57,657 nt of DNA from a virus. Position 1 is the stretch's first letter. Each line of letters begins with the position of its first letter. The translations under genes were made by a program, and so were the position numbers. Below are positions 40,123 through 49,079 of the stretch, piece after piece. The notes under the pieces are model-generated. The model was not told the origin of the DNA and did not search any database. It worked only from the letters and a program-made list of their open reading frames with translations. Where the stretch lies: the IMG/VR virus record IMGVR_UViG_3300003332_000022, positions 1 to 57,657 of that record; one strand, written 5' to 3'.

Positions 40123-42953
40123 CATTCCTCTCTGGTGATTTTCATTATATTCTGAACAAACATTATATTCCAGCCATTAATTTTTTTGCCATATGCCATA
40201 TACCAGTCACGATTTTCTTTACCTGTTTCTGCTATATCCTTACCTATCCTGTTGTAATCTTCTTTTTTGATCTTAACCATCATAGAGTCTGTATCATCCT
40301 CCAATGTAATATTAAGCCAAGCAGTCTGGCCAGTTTCATACTTACCACCACGTTCTGTTACAAAGCAAGCTTCATTTGCATCTCTCAAGTTCTTTTTTAT
40401 CATACAACCAATAACTGTATGGTATCCATCGTGATCGGCGTCTTTTATATGGGTAGCTGGATTATTAAGATTATTGCTAGCTGGATCTGTATAATAATCT
40501 CCATATATTTCTCTCCCAGGATACAAATATTTAAAAGGGCTTTTTGCTTTTTTAATAATAGCTTTCATTCCAGCAGGTAATGGTTCCCTATCTCTTCTCA
40601 ATTTGATAAACTGGTTAGCTTTCTTAACAGCCATACCATGTAATGTTTTTATACCTCCATATAAAATTCCATCTTTAACACCCCAATTAGCTTCAGATTT
40701 AAATTTATCAAAGTGCTTATAAACCACGCCATCATTCTCTATAGCATCCCGCAGGATCTTAACAGCGGATTGATCAGATCTTGCGTGGTTTAAACAAGCT
40801 ACTACAAACTCCATAGGGTAATTCCCTTTCATATATGCGCAAAGATAAGAAATTAAGGCATATGCTACAGCGTGGGATTGATTAAAGCCGTAGCTGCCGA
40901 ACGTCAATATGCCGCCCCATACTACTTTTGCCTCATCTTCAGAGCTGCCATTCTTTATAGCCCCAGCAAGGAATTTTTCTCTATACTGCCCAAAAAACTC
41001 CTCTCCATAAGACTTTGACATAGCACGTCTTAGTGTATCTAAGTCTTTCCAAGATAGTCTGCCATATTCTCTACCAATAGTCATTATTTGTTCTTGGTAA
41101 ATTATAGTTCCATAGGTTTTTTTAGTTGCTTTAATAATAGCTGGGTGATCCGCTAAATACTTTGGTTTTTCTTTTCCTGTTCTAAATTTAATAAACCTGT
41201 TTGCCCCTCCAGAGTTTAATGGGCCAGGTCTACCAAGAGCTGTTAAAGCAGTTATATCATCGATATGCTCAACTGGCATATTCTTAGCAAGTCCCTTAAT
41301 TGCTGGGCCTTCAAACTGAAATATTCCATTATACCTGTGATCATTAAAGACATCATACGCTTTTTGATCATCTAATGGGATCTCGTATAACCAATCATAT
41401 GGTTTTCCTATCTGATCGCAAACAGTAGCAAGTATAGATAATGTTCTAAGACCAAGAGCGTCAATTTTTAATAAGTTAATGCTTTCAGCATCTTTCTTAT
41501 CAAGCATAGCAATTCGCTTATTATCTCTACAATTAACTCCAGCATAATCAGTTATTGGCCTATTACAAACTAATATTCCTGCTGCGTGAATTCCAGTATG
41601 CAGTGCGTGTGATTCGATTTTACTAACAACTCCCATTTGAGGATACTTCTCAATAAATCTTTTCCCAATATCTGTATCTTTGATAGTATCTTCTATACAA
41701 AACTTAGATCTAGCATCGCCTCCAGACCTATCCATAATAGCATCCTTCAATTCTTCCACTTCTCCTATTGGGATATTTAATGATTTAGCAAAGCGGGTTA
41801 TAGCTGATTTTGCTTTCATTCTATTTATATTTCCAATCTGAGCTACGCATTCTGGCCCATATTTTTTAGATAAATATTTCAAGCACATATGCCGTTTATC
41901 ATCCTGGAAATCTATATCAATATCAGGAAGATCAAAGCGGTTAACATCAATAAAACGCTCAAAATAAAGATCATATTCCAAAGGGTCAATTTCGGTAATT
42001 CCCATAAGATAACAAACAAGAGAACCAGCAGAAGAACCACGAGAAGGTCCAACTGCCATCTTGGTCTTGGCATATCTGATAAGATCAGCAACAACGAGAA
42101 AATAATCAACATAATCCTTGCTATTGATAAGCTTGATTTCTCTTTCATATCTCTCCTTGTATTTACCATCATTCCAGATATCAATACCATGCTTTTTAGC
42201 TCCTTGCTCACACCAATGAGCCATATCATCTGAACCAATATACTGAACCATTGGCGCATTTGGAAGTTCCACATTACAATGTTTTGATAGCTTTTCTAAG
42301 TTAGATAAAGCCTTTTTCCTATTTGGGAAATGAGATTCCCAATCTTCTTTAGACCAGATATGTAATGGGTATGATTTACTTTCCCATAATCTGTTATCAG
42401 CAAAAGGTTCATATATCTTTTTATCATCTACTTCAGGGTAGTAATTATCAATGCATGCAATTTCTGGCATCTTATTAGGGTTATTATCCCATTGAGAGAA
42501 AGGTATATTTGGACCTAACTCCTTGAAAACAAACCGCTTTATAAGATCCCATCTAGGTGCCACGCCAGATAATATTGCTACATCTGAAGATAATTCATTT
42601 ATTTGGTGGTAAGAAATTCTTGGGGTATAATAGAATTGTTTGTGAGCTACATCTATTAAATAATAAATCTCTTGAAGACCTTTGGAAGTTTTTGCTATAA
42701 AAGTCATTTGGTTAAAAGCAATCCTTCTTTCCTTTAATAAAGCATCTTCATATACAGGAAGTTTTACTCCATATATTGGTTTGATCCCTGCGGCTTTACA
42801 AGCCTTTCTCCAAGGCAAGTGGCCAAAAGTATTATTTGTATCTGCTATCCCTGCTGATTTACCTCCTAAAGATGCGCATTTTTTAGCTACATCATCTATG
42901 TGACCAAAAACACCCTTGAATGTGAATTCGGTTTTTAGACTAATCCAAGTCAT
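40122..42953 (-). CDS. DNA polymerase III alpha subunit-like (DnaE family C)
   Basis: 943 aa from ATG 42953 (AGAGG 5 nt upstream). PHP region at residues 1-70 is degenerate: the usual HxH and DH metal ligands are replaced (SLKTEFTF, GIADTNN). Catalytic palm: GPSRGSSAGSLV (302-313) and LPDIDIDFQDD (342-352), then HTGIHAAGILV and GRPGPLNSGGANRFI, the thumb and fingers landmarks of family C. C-terminal OB-like segment. It should be the replicative polymerase, with proofreading from the separate DnaQ-like gene at 43928. Confidence 0.92.
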   Translation of the reverse strand: MTWISLKTEFTFKGVFGHIDDVAKKCASLGGKSAGIADTNNTFGHLPWRKACKAAGIKPIYGVKLPVYEDALLKERRIAFNQMTFIAKTSKGLQEIYYLIDVAHKQFYYTPRISYHQINELSSDVAILSGVAPRWDLIKRFVFKELGPNIPFSQWDNNPNKMPEIACIDNYYPEVDDKKIYEPFADNRLWESKSYPLHIWSKEDWESHFPNRKKALSNLEKLSKHCNVELPNAPMVQYIGSDDMAHWCEQGAKKHGIDIWNDGKYKERYEREIKLINSKDYVDYFLVVADLIRYAKTKMAVGPSRGSSAGSLVCYLMGITEIDPLEYDLYFERFIDVNRFDLPDIDIDFQDDKRHMCLKYLSKKYGPECVAQIGNINRMKAKSAITRFAKSLNIPIGEVEELKDAIMDRSGGDARSKFCIEDTIKDTDIGKRFIEKYPQMGVVSKIESHALHTGIHAAGILVCNRPITDYAGVNCRDNKRIAMLDKKDAESINLLKIDALGLRTLSILATVCDQIGKPYDWLYEIPLDDQKAYDVFNDHRYNGIFQFEGPAIKGLAKNMPVEHIDDITALTALGRPGPLNSGGANRFIKFRTGKEKPKYLADHPAIIKATKKTYGTIIYQEQIMTIGREYGRLSWKDLDTLRRAMSKSYGEEFFGQYREKFLAGAIKNGSSEDEAKVVWGGILTFGSYGFNQSHAVAYALISYLCAYMKGNYPMEFVVACLNHARSDQSAVKILRDAIENDGVVYKHFDKFKSEANWGVKDGILYGGIKTLHGMAVKKANQFIKLRRDREPLPAGMKAIIKKAKSPFKYLYPGREIYGDYYTDPASNNLNNPATHIKDADHDGYHTVIGCMIKKNLRDANEACFVTERGGKYETGQTAWLNITLEDDTDSMMVKIKKEDYNRIGKDIAETGKENRDWYMAYGKKINGWNIMFVQNIMKITREE

Positions 42954-43425
42954 GGAACCTCTTTTTATGAGATATAGACATTTTGCTCTTTGATCCATTA
43001 GAATGTTTTTTCCCATACATTCCATTGTTTGCACCAGCTGTTTTTATAGAAATTTTCCTTTTTGTTTCATCTGAATGCTTTTTACCATTCATACCTACAT
43101 GTCTTCCTTTGTTTACACTATCTTTTGCATTATCTTTATGAGTGCCTAAAAATAAATGATCAGGATTGCAACAAGAAGGATTATCACAGCTATGACACAC
43201 CAATAAATTCTGATCAATATTATTGTTAGCTATATAATAAGCAACTCTGTGAGCACCTTTTATTATGGCGCCATCAATAGTGGTAATTTGATATGTACCA
43301 TAGCCTGCTTTATTTTTTTTTCCTAAAAATGGCATACATCCATTTTCATCTTCTTTTCCCATTAACTTGTAAAAATCAGCAATTCTTTTTTTGTTGAATT
43401 CTTTATAATATTCATCAGATGACAT
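42940..43425 (-). CDS. Free-standing HNH homing endonuclease with NUMOD3 repeats
   Basis: 161 aa. GAHRVAYYIANN, LLVCHSCDNPSCCNPDHLFLG, split here as VCHSCDNPSCCNPDHL, is the HNH zinc-stabilised nuclease core (H...C..C...C..H). Two C-terminal repeats, GMNGKKHSDETKRKIS and GMYGKKHSNGSKSKMS, are NUMOD3-type DNA-recognition modules. It lies between polymerase and methyltransferase genes and overlaps the polymerase start by 14 nt. A selfish element typical of phage replication genes. Confidence 0.9.
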   Translation of the reverse strand: MSSDEYYKEFNKKRIADFYKLMGKEDENGCMPFLGKKNKAGYGTYQITTIDGAIIKGAHRVAYYIANNNIDQNLLVCHSCDNPSCCNPDHLFLGTHKDNAKDSVNKGRHVGMNGKKHSDETKRKISIKTAGANNGMYGKKHSNGSKSKMSISHKKRFHDLD

Positions 43426-43426
43426 A

Positions 43427-43928
43427 TTATTCCTTTATGAGTTGAGTTAACAATACAAGATTTCTATGAGCTATTCCACAAATCATATTGAAGCCAATTC
43501 CCATTTTCCACTCGATTTGGTTTTTGTTATAATATTTATTCTTAAATAAAGTCTTGTATGTTTCCTCGGTGAAAAAATGCTTATGATCTAAATCTTGAAA
43601 TGCTATATCTGATCCTCCATAAGGAACTGCTATAAACATTATTCCTCCTGGTTCTAATACTCGCTGGCATTCCAGAAGAACCTTAACAGGCTCCATACAA
43701 TGCTCAAGAAAATGGAAAGCAAAAATCTCAGCTATTGATCCATCATCATAAGGAATATGAGTCAGCGTCATATTCAGGGAGGTCAAGCGGTATTGTACCT
43801 GGTATCTTTTTATTACCTGCTCCAAGATTTAAAGATGGTTTTGGTATCTCATTAGAATGGACTGGTTCTAATTCAGGTACATGTCTGTCCATAGCTAATT
43901 TAAAAAATTCTTGAAATGTTAAATCCAT
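43427..43928 (-). pseudogene. SAM-dependent methyltransferase, split by frameshift
   Basis: Two frames make one protein. The first (43928-43746) holds PSLNLGAGNKKIPG (motif I, SAM loop) and PLDLPEYDAD (motif II), then runs out. The second continues LTHIPYDDGSIAEIFAFHFL, then EHCMEPVKVLLE and VLEPGGIMFIAVPYGG (motifs IV-V of type-11 methyltransferases). The +1 shift falls near 43765-43785 without a homopolymer. It could be a real inactivation, recoding, or a sequencing indel. Substrate unknown. The HNH gene beside it hints at a homing-related event. Confidence 0.72.
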
Positions 43929-44488
43929 TATTTATTTCTCCTTTGTGATTTTAACCATTTATAAGATTCCCAAGTAGCTAAAACATCAGCCTTAGCTTGG
44001 TGAGCATTAATTATTTCTTTACCTGTAGCCAATTTATATAACTCTGAATTTTTGAGCCTATACCCTTTTAAATGCATTGACTGCTCAACTGTACAGAAAC
44101 TGATTGGAGGATAAGGAAAATGAAATTCTTTACCAATCCGTTTTAATTCATTTATTAGCATTCCTCTATCAAAAGTTTCGTTGTGAGCAACAGAGGAATG
44201 ACTGCCAAAAAATACATCAGCTACTTCTCTATAAACCTCTACAAATGTTGGAGAGTCTTTTACATCATTATTTGATATACCATTTATCTTAGTAATAAAC
44301 TCTGGTATTGGAATAGGTGGTTTGATCAAAGTATTTAATTCTAAAAGAATTTTCCCATTACCATCTACCTGTATTGCGTATATCTCTATAATATGAGGCT
44401 GGATAGCTTCATCATTTCCTTCTGGTTTCAAGAGTCCAGTCGTTTCCGTATCCCAAACTGTTACTATATCATCTATAGGATCTATCAT
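43928..44488 (-). CDS. DnaQ-like 3'-5' exonuclease (DEDDh)
   Basis: 186 aa. TVWDTETTGLLKP carries the Exo I D-E pair; VAHNETFDRGML the Exo II Asp; and INAHQAKADV the DEDDh His and final Asp. It probably proofreads for the DnaE-like polymerase two genes downstream, or trims DNA ends. AAGGAG lies upstream of ATG 44488. Four-nt overlap with the preceding HAD gene and TAATG with the following methyltransferase. Confidence 0.88.
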   Translation of the reverse strand: MIDPIDDIVTVWDTETTGLLKPEGNDEAIQPHIIEIYAIQVDGNGKILLELNTLIKPPIPIPEFITKINGISNNDVKDSPTFVEVYREVADVFFGSHSSVAHNETFDRGMLINELKRIGKEFHFPYPPISFCTVEQSMHLKGYRLKNSELYKLATGKEIINAHQAKADVLATWESYKWLKSQRRNK

Positions 44489-45246
44489 AATAGCTCCTTA
44501 TCTATATGCTGCAACATCATAGAATAAACAGATAAATCATCAAGGCTATCTTCATGCCCTTTGCTAAAGTTCAAACTATATCTATGAAGCTTAGCAGCCA
44601 TCATAACAATAATACTGAATCTTTGAAAATCAGCTTTTGTTTTTAAAGTTAATCCATCAGGGAATAATCCTTTCATTACTGGCCCAAACTTTTTATATGA
44701 GTCTCCATAAACGGGATTTCTGGATTTAAATAGATCAGCTGCATCACTCAAAAGTTGGTCTGGAGTTTTAGCATCCTTCACCAGAACAGCTTGCTTTTTA
44801 CTACCAATAATATCACCAACACATAAAGTCCTAACTCCATTTTCTCTATACATTTGGCAAACATCTTCTCTATCATCTATAGCAAAGTGTATTTCTCTTC
44901 CAAAATCCTTAATGCTCTTTAAATGAAGATATTTCAAATTTGGACTACTTAAACTCATTTGATCCATATTCCTCATATATAAAGAAGATATATCAAACTC
45001 TAATTCTCCCAAAATCCAATTCCAAGTTTTATCTTTCACATAGATAGGTCTTGCTGTAGAACCTACTATTTCATATTTGTGTGAAAGAGATTCTACTATT
45101 TCTACTACATGTTCTATTGGTTTATCTTTATCGCAAGATTCATGAAACTTCTCCCAAGTTCCTCCATTACTTGGAATGAATTTATTCCTCCATTTAGAGT
45201 CAGATACAGTTCCATCGAGATCTATTATAATAACCTTTTTATTCAT
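44485..45246 (-). CDS. HAD phosphatase fused to MazG-like domain
   Basis: 253 aa. Residues 1-165: IIIDLDGTVSD (HAD motif I), GSTARP (motif II region) and AIDDREDV (motif III), like the 3'-phosphatase part of polynucleotide kinases. Residues about 175-253: YGDSYKKFGPVMKGLFP, then MMAAKLHRYSLNF and HEDSLDDLSVYSMML, a DUF1599/DUF6378-type MazG-like fold (helices with E/D metal ligands) that often hydrolyses NTPs. The fusion may clean DNA ends and nucleotide pools. Strong GGAG upstream and promoter at 45315. Confidence 0.75.
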   Translation of the reverse strand: MNKKVIIIDLDGTVSDSKWRNKFIPSNGGTWEKFHESCDKDKPIEHVVEIVESLSHKYEIVGSTARPIYVKDKTWNWILGELEFDISSLYMRNMDQMSLSSPNLKYLHLKSIKDFGREIHFAIDDREDVCQMYRENGVRTLCVGDIIGSKKQAVLVKDAKTPDQLLSDAADLFKSRNPVYGDSYKKFGPVMKGLFPDGLTLKTKADFQRFSIIVMMAAKLHRYSLNFSKGHEDSLDDLSVYSMMLQHIDKELL

Positions 45247-45261
45247 ACTTGTCTCCTATAT

Positions 45262-45324
45262 ACAAACGATTTAAAGGGGGTTTAAAGGGTGTTTAACTCC
45301 TTACCCTATATCTTACTATAGGGT
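45262..45324. repeat. Intergenic dyad element, copy 4, overlapping a promoter
   Basis: ATTTAAAGGGGG at about 45266 is followed by CCCTATA-TCTTAC-TATAGGG at 45304-45323, a 7-bp perfect dyad (flanked by A/T for one more pair). The -10 of the minus-strand promoter at 45315-45343 is inside one arm, so a protein bound to the dyad would block RNA polymerase. Confidence 0.6.
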
Positions 45325-45343
45325 AATTTTATTATAAAGTAAA
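45315..45343 (-). promoter_or_regulatory. Promoter (TTTACT-N17-TATAGT)
   Basis: -35 TTTACT at 45343-45338, 17-bp spacer, -10 TATAGT at 45320-45315. Start near 45308 inside the dyad; leader of about 60 nt before the HAD-MazG gene at 45246. Likely drives the polymerase-exonuclease-ligase operon. Confidence 0.65.
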
Positions 45344-45375
45344 GGCTTGTTTTAGGCTAAGTTACTGAAATTACA

Positions 45376-46134
45376 CTACATAGTCATCCCTTTCTCATTA
45401 GCTTTTGGAGCTGCTTGATGTGAACTATTTTCCCACTCATATTTGATCCGATCTCTTATGGTACTAGGATCAAAACAGTATTGCTGGATGGGGCATTTTG
45501 TATAAAGTGGAAATGCACATGATCCATACTTAACACAATAAACATTTAATAATGGTTCTGCCCAAGGGTGAAGTTCTAATACTTGAGCTACCATCATTTT
45601 AAAGACTTTTTGATATTCCCCTTCTGCTCTTTTACAGAGCCTCAGCTCTGCCATATGGCCTAATTCTCTAAGATGAAATTTTGACATAATCTGAGTGTGA
45701 ATACCAGTTCCTAATATTCCTCTAGCATTTTGAACATCTTCCCCTTTGTCGATCATTTCTCCGTATTTCTTTAGGCTGAAGTCAAAAGCCTCTTGATACT
45801 CTGGCATATCAGAACTAACTAAATAACCAAAATTTCTGGCATCTACTACTCTCATAGCCTGCTGTTGATAAGCAGCTTCTCTGGTTCTAATTAATTGATG
45901 AGTAAAAGCTCTTGAAACATTAGTTATGTGAAAAGTATAGTGAACAAATTCAAAACTTGACTTTATAGTATTTAACATATATTCGATATGATCTCTTTTC
46001 TCATCCATAGACATCTTTTTGACTTGCTCAAAGGTAATTCCTGGAGTTAATCTACTGCTTTTTGAAAATACTAATAAATCTACCGCATCTTGAGTATGCT
46101 GTATTAATTCAACTTTTGGCTCTAACTTTTCCAT
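45376..46134 (-). CDS. ThyX-like flavin-dependent thymidylate synthase, variant motif
   Basis: 252 aa. THQLIRTREAAYQQQAMR corresponds to the ThyX signature RHRxxSxxxxSxR, but His is replaced by Thr and the key Ser by Ala (RTR-x7-A). The upstream FEFVHYTFHITNVSRAF segment and downstream HMAELRLCKRAEGEYQKVF match ThyX helices and flavin contacts. ThyX makes dTMP from dUMP; the altered site may mean a different reaction (such as another C5 modification) or relaxed mechanism. Two genes on lies a flavoprotein. Confidence 0.75.
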   Translation of the reverse strand: MEKLEPKVELIQHTQDAVDLLVFSKSSRLTPGITFEQVKKMSMDEKRDHIEYMLNTIKSSFEFVHYTFHITNVSRAFTHQLIRTREAAYQQQAMRVVDARNFGYLVSSDMPEYQEAFDFSLKKYGEMIDKGEDVQNARGILGTGIHTQIMSKFHLRELGHMAELRLCKRAEGEYQKVFKMMVAQVLELHPWAEPLLNVYCVKYGSCAFPLYTKCPIQQYCFDPSTIRDRIKYEWENSSHQAAPKANEKGMTM

Positions 46135-46143
46135 GTTTCTCCT

Positions 46144-46416
46144 TTATCGGTTTGTTCTATTAACAGATTCACAAGGCCCACCTGTTTTCTGTTTGGGCTT
46201 AAAAACATCCTCTTCAACGATTTTTAGTTGTGGCTCATCAAACCATTGGGTATCAATTGGCTTGTCATCTTTCAATTTTGATGGCTTTACTCCATAAGTA
46301 TTACAATTATTAAGCCATTGACTTCTGGAAATAACTATTCCTTCAAATCCTGTGATTTTATCTTTTACTCTGCATCCTAATGGAACTTTAAAAGTTGATT
46401 TATTTATTTGTTTCAT
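46144..46416 (-). CDS. Hypothetical protein, 90 aa (SH3/KOW-like)
   Basis: GCRVKDKITGFEGIVISRSQW opens like an SH3-type barrel (V.D...G..G.V..R), followed by NCNTYGVKPSKLKD and WFDEPQLKIVEED, then a Lys-rich tail. Similar short proteins of the type G.V..R..Y......Y.V........FDE..L recur in phages as unnamed. Lies between the ThyX-like and flavoprotein genes. Confidence 0.55.
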   Translation of the reverse strand: MKQINKSTFKVPLGCRVKDKITGFEGIVISRSQWLNNCNTYGVKPSKLKDDKPIDTQWFDEPQLKIVEEDVFKPKQKTGGPCESVNRTNR

Positions 46417-47343
46417 CTATATCTCCACATCGTGATTATAAAGTACAGAAGCGTAATTTCCACGCTCCATAAGTTTCCTGATGACAAAAATATCATCAAG
46501 TACATCATCCAGCATCAATTTTGTCCTCCAAGTTGCTACTCTCCCAAGAGAGTATATATTATGTTTAAGAGTTAAGTCGAGAATCAATTTAGATCGAATT
46601 TTATTATCAATAGTAACCATCTTGCCAACTTCTTGTTTGTGGTTTATTAACAATTCTCCATCCAGATCATTTTCATTTATTCCAAGTGAATTAAATACTA
46701 ATCCAAAATCTCCATCACTTGCTTCCAATGGATCTATACTCTCAATAATAAGAATATCCCCATTCAAAGTTGCCCTATATACTTTTTGGAGATCACTTGG
46801 ATAATAAATAGTAGCATGAGAATCACAATCCTTGATCTTGAACTTGGTTACATAAATAGATTTATGATGTATATTGCCAATCATAGTATGCATGGAATCA
46901 GTTTCTTGGAGCATTTCTTGAAGCGGAAGTGTATTGATAATCTGATCATCCCATTCATTATTCCACAGATTGCTCTTGTTAAATGCAACCTGGCAACTCT
47001 TCTTCCACAAAACATCATAAAAATTTTCCGGTGGGATATATCTGATTTCACTATCTATATTTGATATACTCCGATTTGAAATTGTTCCAGATACCTTTTT
47101 TGAATACATATGAATCATATCAGGAGTTGGGCCAACATTCTTTTCACCATACCAGATAGATTTATTCACCTGAACTTTCTTGAATCTTATTCCCAAGAAT
47201 TCTCCAATCTTATTTGTTTTCATTCTAAGCAAAGCTTGGTGTTTCATTCTGCATTCTTCTTTTGTTTTGTGTTCATAAATGATCGCATCTTTAAAAACGC
47301 AACCTGCCAATAATCCTGTAAATCCTGCTCCTAGTATTATCAT
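46417..47343 (-). CDS. FAD/NAD(P)-binding oxidoreductase-like protein
   Basis: 308 aa. MIILGAGFTGLLAGCVFKDA is a clear GxGxxG Rossmann start, and YSLGRVATWRTKLMLDDV near the end resembles the GR...W motif that holds FAD in UDP-galactopyranose-mutase-like and amine-oxidase-like proteins. The middle is diverged. Adjacent to a ThyX variant, it may work on nucleotides or a thymidine-like base, or on a nucleotide sugar for the surface cassette (both inferred). Overlaps the next small gene by 4 nt. Confidence 0.6.
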   Translation of the reverse strand: MIILGAGFTGLLAGCVFKDAIIYEHKTKEECRMKHQALLRMKTNKIGEFLGIRFKKVQVNKSIWYGEKNVGPTPDMIHMYSKKVSGTISNRSISNIDSEIRYIPPENFYDVLWKKSCQVAFNKSNLWNNEWDDQIINTLPLQEMLQETDSMHTMIGNIHHKSIYVTKFKIKDCDSHATIYYPSDLQKVYRATLNGDILIIESIDPLEASDGDFGLVFNSLGINENDLDGELLINHKQEVGKMVTIDNKIRSKLILDLTLKHNIYSLGRVATWRTKLMLDDVLDDIFVIRKLMERGNYASVLYNHDVEI

Positions 47344-47504
47344 TTTTTAGTCCTTGCTAGAGTTATAACTAACCAAGTTGGTCCACCTGACTCAGAATCA
47401 TAAGCACATTGCGCTAATATTATAATGTTATAATCATGCCTCCATTGATTCAATTTCTTTTGGCATTCAGATGGGATTCCTTCAATTATTTTATATTCTG
47501 GCAT
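47340..47504 (-). CDS. Hypothetical protein, 54 aa
   Basis: ATG 47504 with GGAGATAAA upstream and stop overlapping the flavoprotein ATG (ATGA). The sequence, MPEYKIIEGIPSECQKKLNQ then WRHDYNIIILAQCA and TWLVITLART, is a compact alpha/beta unit. It is well conserved in codon style with its neighbours. No family recognised. Confidence 0.55.
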   Translation of the reverse strand: MPEYKIIEGIPSECQKKLNQWRHDYNIIILAQCAYDSESGGPTWLVITLARTKK

Positions 47505-47513
47505 TTTATCTCC

Positions 47514-49073
47514 TTAAAATTCACTATCTTTAATATCAATATACTTCCCTGATTCATTAACTAAAATTCTTCTTGGAGTAGCCAAGGCAACATCCGCTGT
47601 TAGGGCAGCTAACCTAGCAGTTTTTGGCATTTCTATATCTGCTCTCCTGTTCCACCAATGCTTAGCCATATATGTTGCTCTACCTCCATGTTCTATAGCT
47701 ACGAGTTTATCAAATCTTCTTATCCCACAAATGTGAGTTGCTTTTAGCATTGGAATCCCTCTTCCACTCATATACCAACTATATTCCATCTTATCTACTG
47801 TAAACCAATTATTCTCAGATACTACACTTTGGGTCCCTGATTTCATAGTAAGATGGTGTTTAAAAGTAAAAGGATGTAAGCACGAAGGGCAAGTCCTACA
47901 AGCAATATGGACAATCTCCTGGCAATTATCGCAAACTTTCATAATTGCCTCACCACCTCCCCCTGTTCCTTTTACTACTATAACTGGAGCATCAATTGGA
48001 CCATTTCTTAAAAGATTTCCAGCATAATCTAAAACCAAACAATCTTCTTTTTTAGAAGACACCCTCATTCCTCTTAAAATAATTTGGCAATGAAGTGGAG
48101 CACTAGCGGTAGATCTCAACAAGGCTATTAGGTCAACTTCTGGAATATCAACTCCTGTAGTTAACATAGCTACTGAAACCAAAGCCTGATATTGATTACT
48201 TTCTCTAAAATTTGAAATTATTGAGTTTCTATCAATACCTGTTTGCGAGTGAACAACTCTTGATCTAATTCCTACTTCATTTAATTTACTACAGATATGT
48301 TCGCAATGCTCTATATCAATAGCATAAACTAACCATTTCTTTCTTACATCTTTATAAGCGTATAAATCCTTGATTATTTCAGAAGTTATTCCCTCTCTAT
48401 CAAATGCCAAAGACAATTCTTTTATTATAAAATCTCCAGCTTGCTGTTTTATCTGACTCGCATCTAAAGTAATACCAGGTTGTTTACTGGTTATTCTACA
48501 GAGTCTAGGTGGGTTTTGCTCTTGAAGTTCTTTTATTCTTATGGTATAAATTATATCTGTAAAATAAGCATTTTCTGCTAAATGCAAATAACCAGTAACA
48601 TTCCTAAATGGAGTTGCTGTAAAACCAATAGTAGGTTTCTTTATTTTATCTAGGAATGTTCTGTATCTACTTTTGGCTCTATTACCTACTTTGTGAGCTT
48701 CATCTACTATTATAAGATTGAAATCTTTAAATAAATCAACCTTATTATAAATAGATTGAATCCCTGCTACAGTTATATTTTTAATTGTTTTACTTCTTAG
48801 CCCTGAAGAATACAATCCTATCTCTCTATCTGGAATTTGCTCTGAGATAGTTTTATGATTTTGAGATAATATCTCTTGGTCATCAGATAGGATTAATATT
48901 TTCTGTTTTGGCCATTTACTTAAAACAATTCTGCAAAATTCTGAAAATATAACTGTTTTGCCTGATCCACCCGGAGCAGATATTAGCGGATTGCCTTTTT
49001 TACCAGAATTAAAGTAATTGAAAATAGCATCAATAGCTTCAATTTGGTAATCGAATGGTTTATAAAGTGACAT
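47514..49073 (-). CDS. SF2 DNA helicase, RadD-like, with zinc ribbon
   Basis: 519 aa. Motif I SAPGGSGKTVIF, Ia, motif II LIIVDEAHKVG (DEAH), motif III GFTATPFRN, and motif VI LHCQIILRGMRV in order. A C-terminal zinc site: CDNCQEIVHIACRTCPSC. YejH/RadD-type helicases act in repair and branch processing. GGAG weak upstream. It is next to nuclease genes, as in recombination modules. Confidence 0.88.
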   Translation of the reverse strand: MSLYKPFDYQIEAIDAIFNYFNSGKKGNPLISAPGGSGKTVIFSEFCRIVLSKWPKQKILILSDDQEILSQNHKTISEQIPDREIGLYSSGLRSKTIKNITVAGIQSIYNKVDLFKDFNLIIVDEAHKVGNRAKSRYRTFLDKIKKPTIGFTATPFRNVTGYLHLAENAYFTDIIYTIRIKELQEQNPPRLCRITSKQPGITLDASQIKQQAGDFIIKELSLAFDREGITSEIIKDLYAYKDVRKKWLVYAIDIEHCEHICSKLNEVGIRSRVVHSQTGIDRNSIISNFRESNQYQALVSVAMLTTGVDIPEVDLIALLRSTASAPLHCQIILRGMRVSSKKEDCLVLDYAGNLLRNGPIDAPVIVVKGTGGGGEAIMKVCDNCQEIVHIACRTCPSCLHPFTFKHHLTMKSGTQSVVSENNWFTVDKMEYSWYMSGRGIPMLKATHICGIRRFDKLVAIEHGGRATYMAKHWWNRRADIEMPKTARLAALTADVALATPRRILVNESGKYIDIKDSEF

Positions 49074-49079
49074 ATTAGG

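Noticed and set aside
42960-43034. 27-residue N-terminal extension of the polymerase
   Set aside because: Lies within the HNH gene's 3' end; ATG 42953 has a strong AGAGG site and the domain begins directly after.
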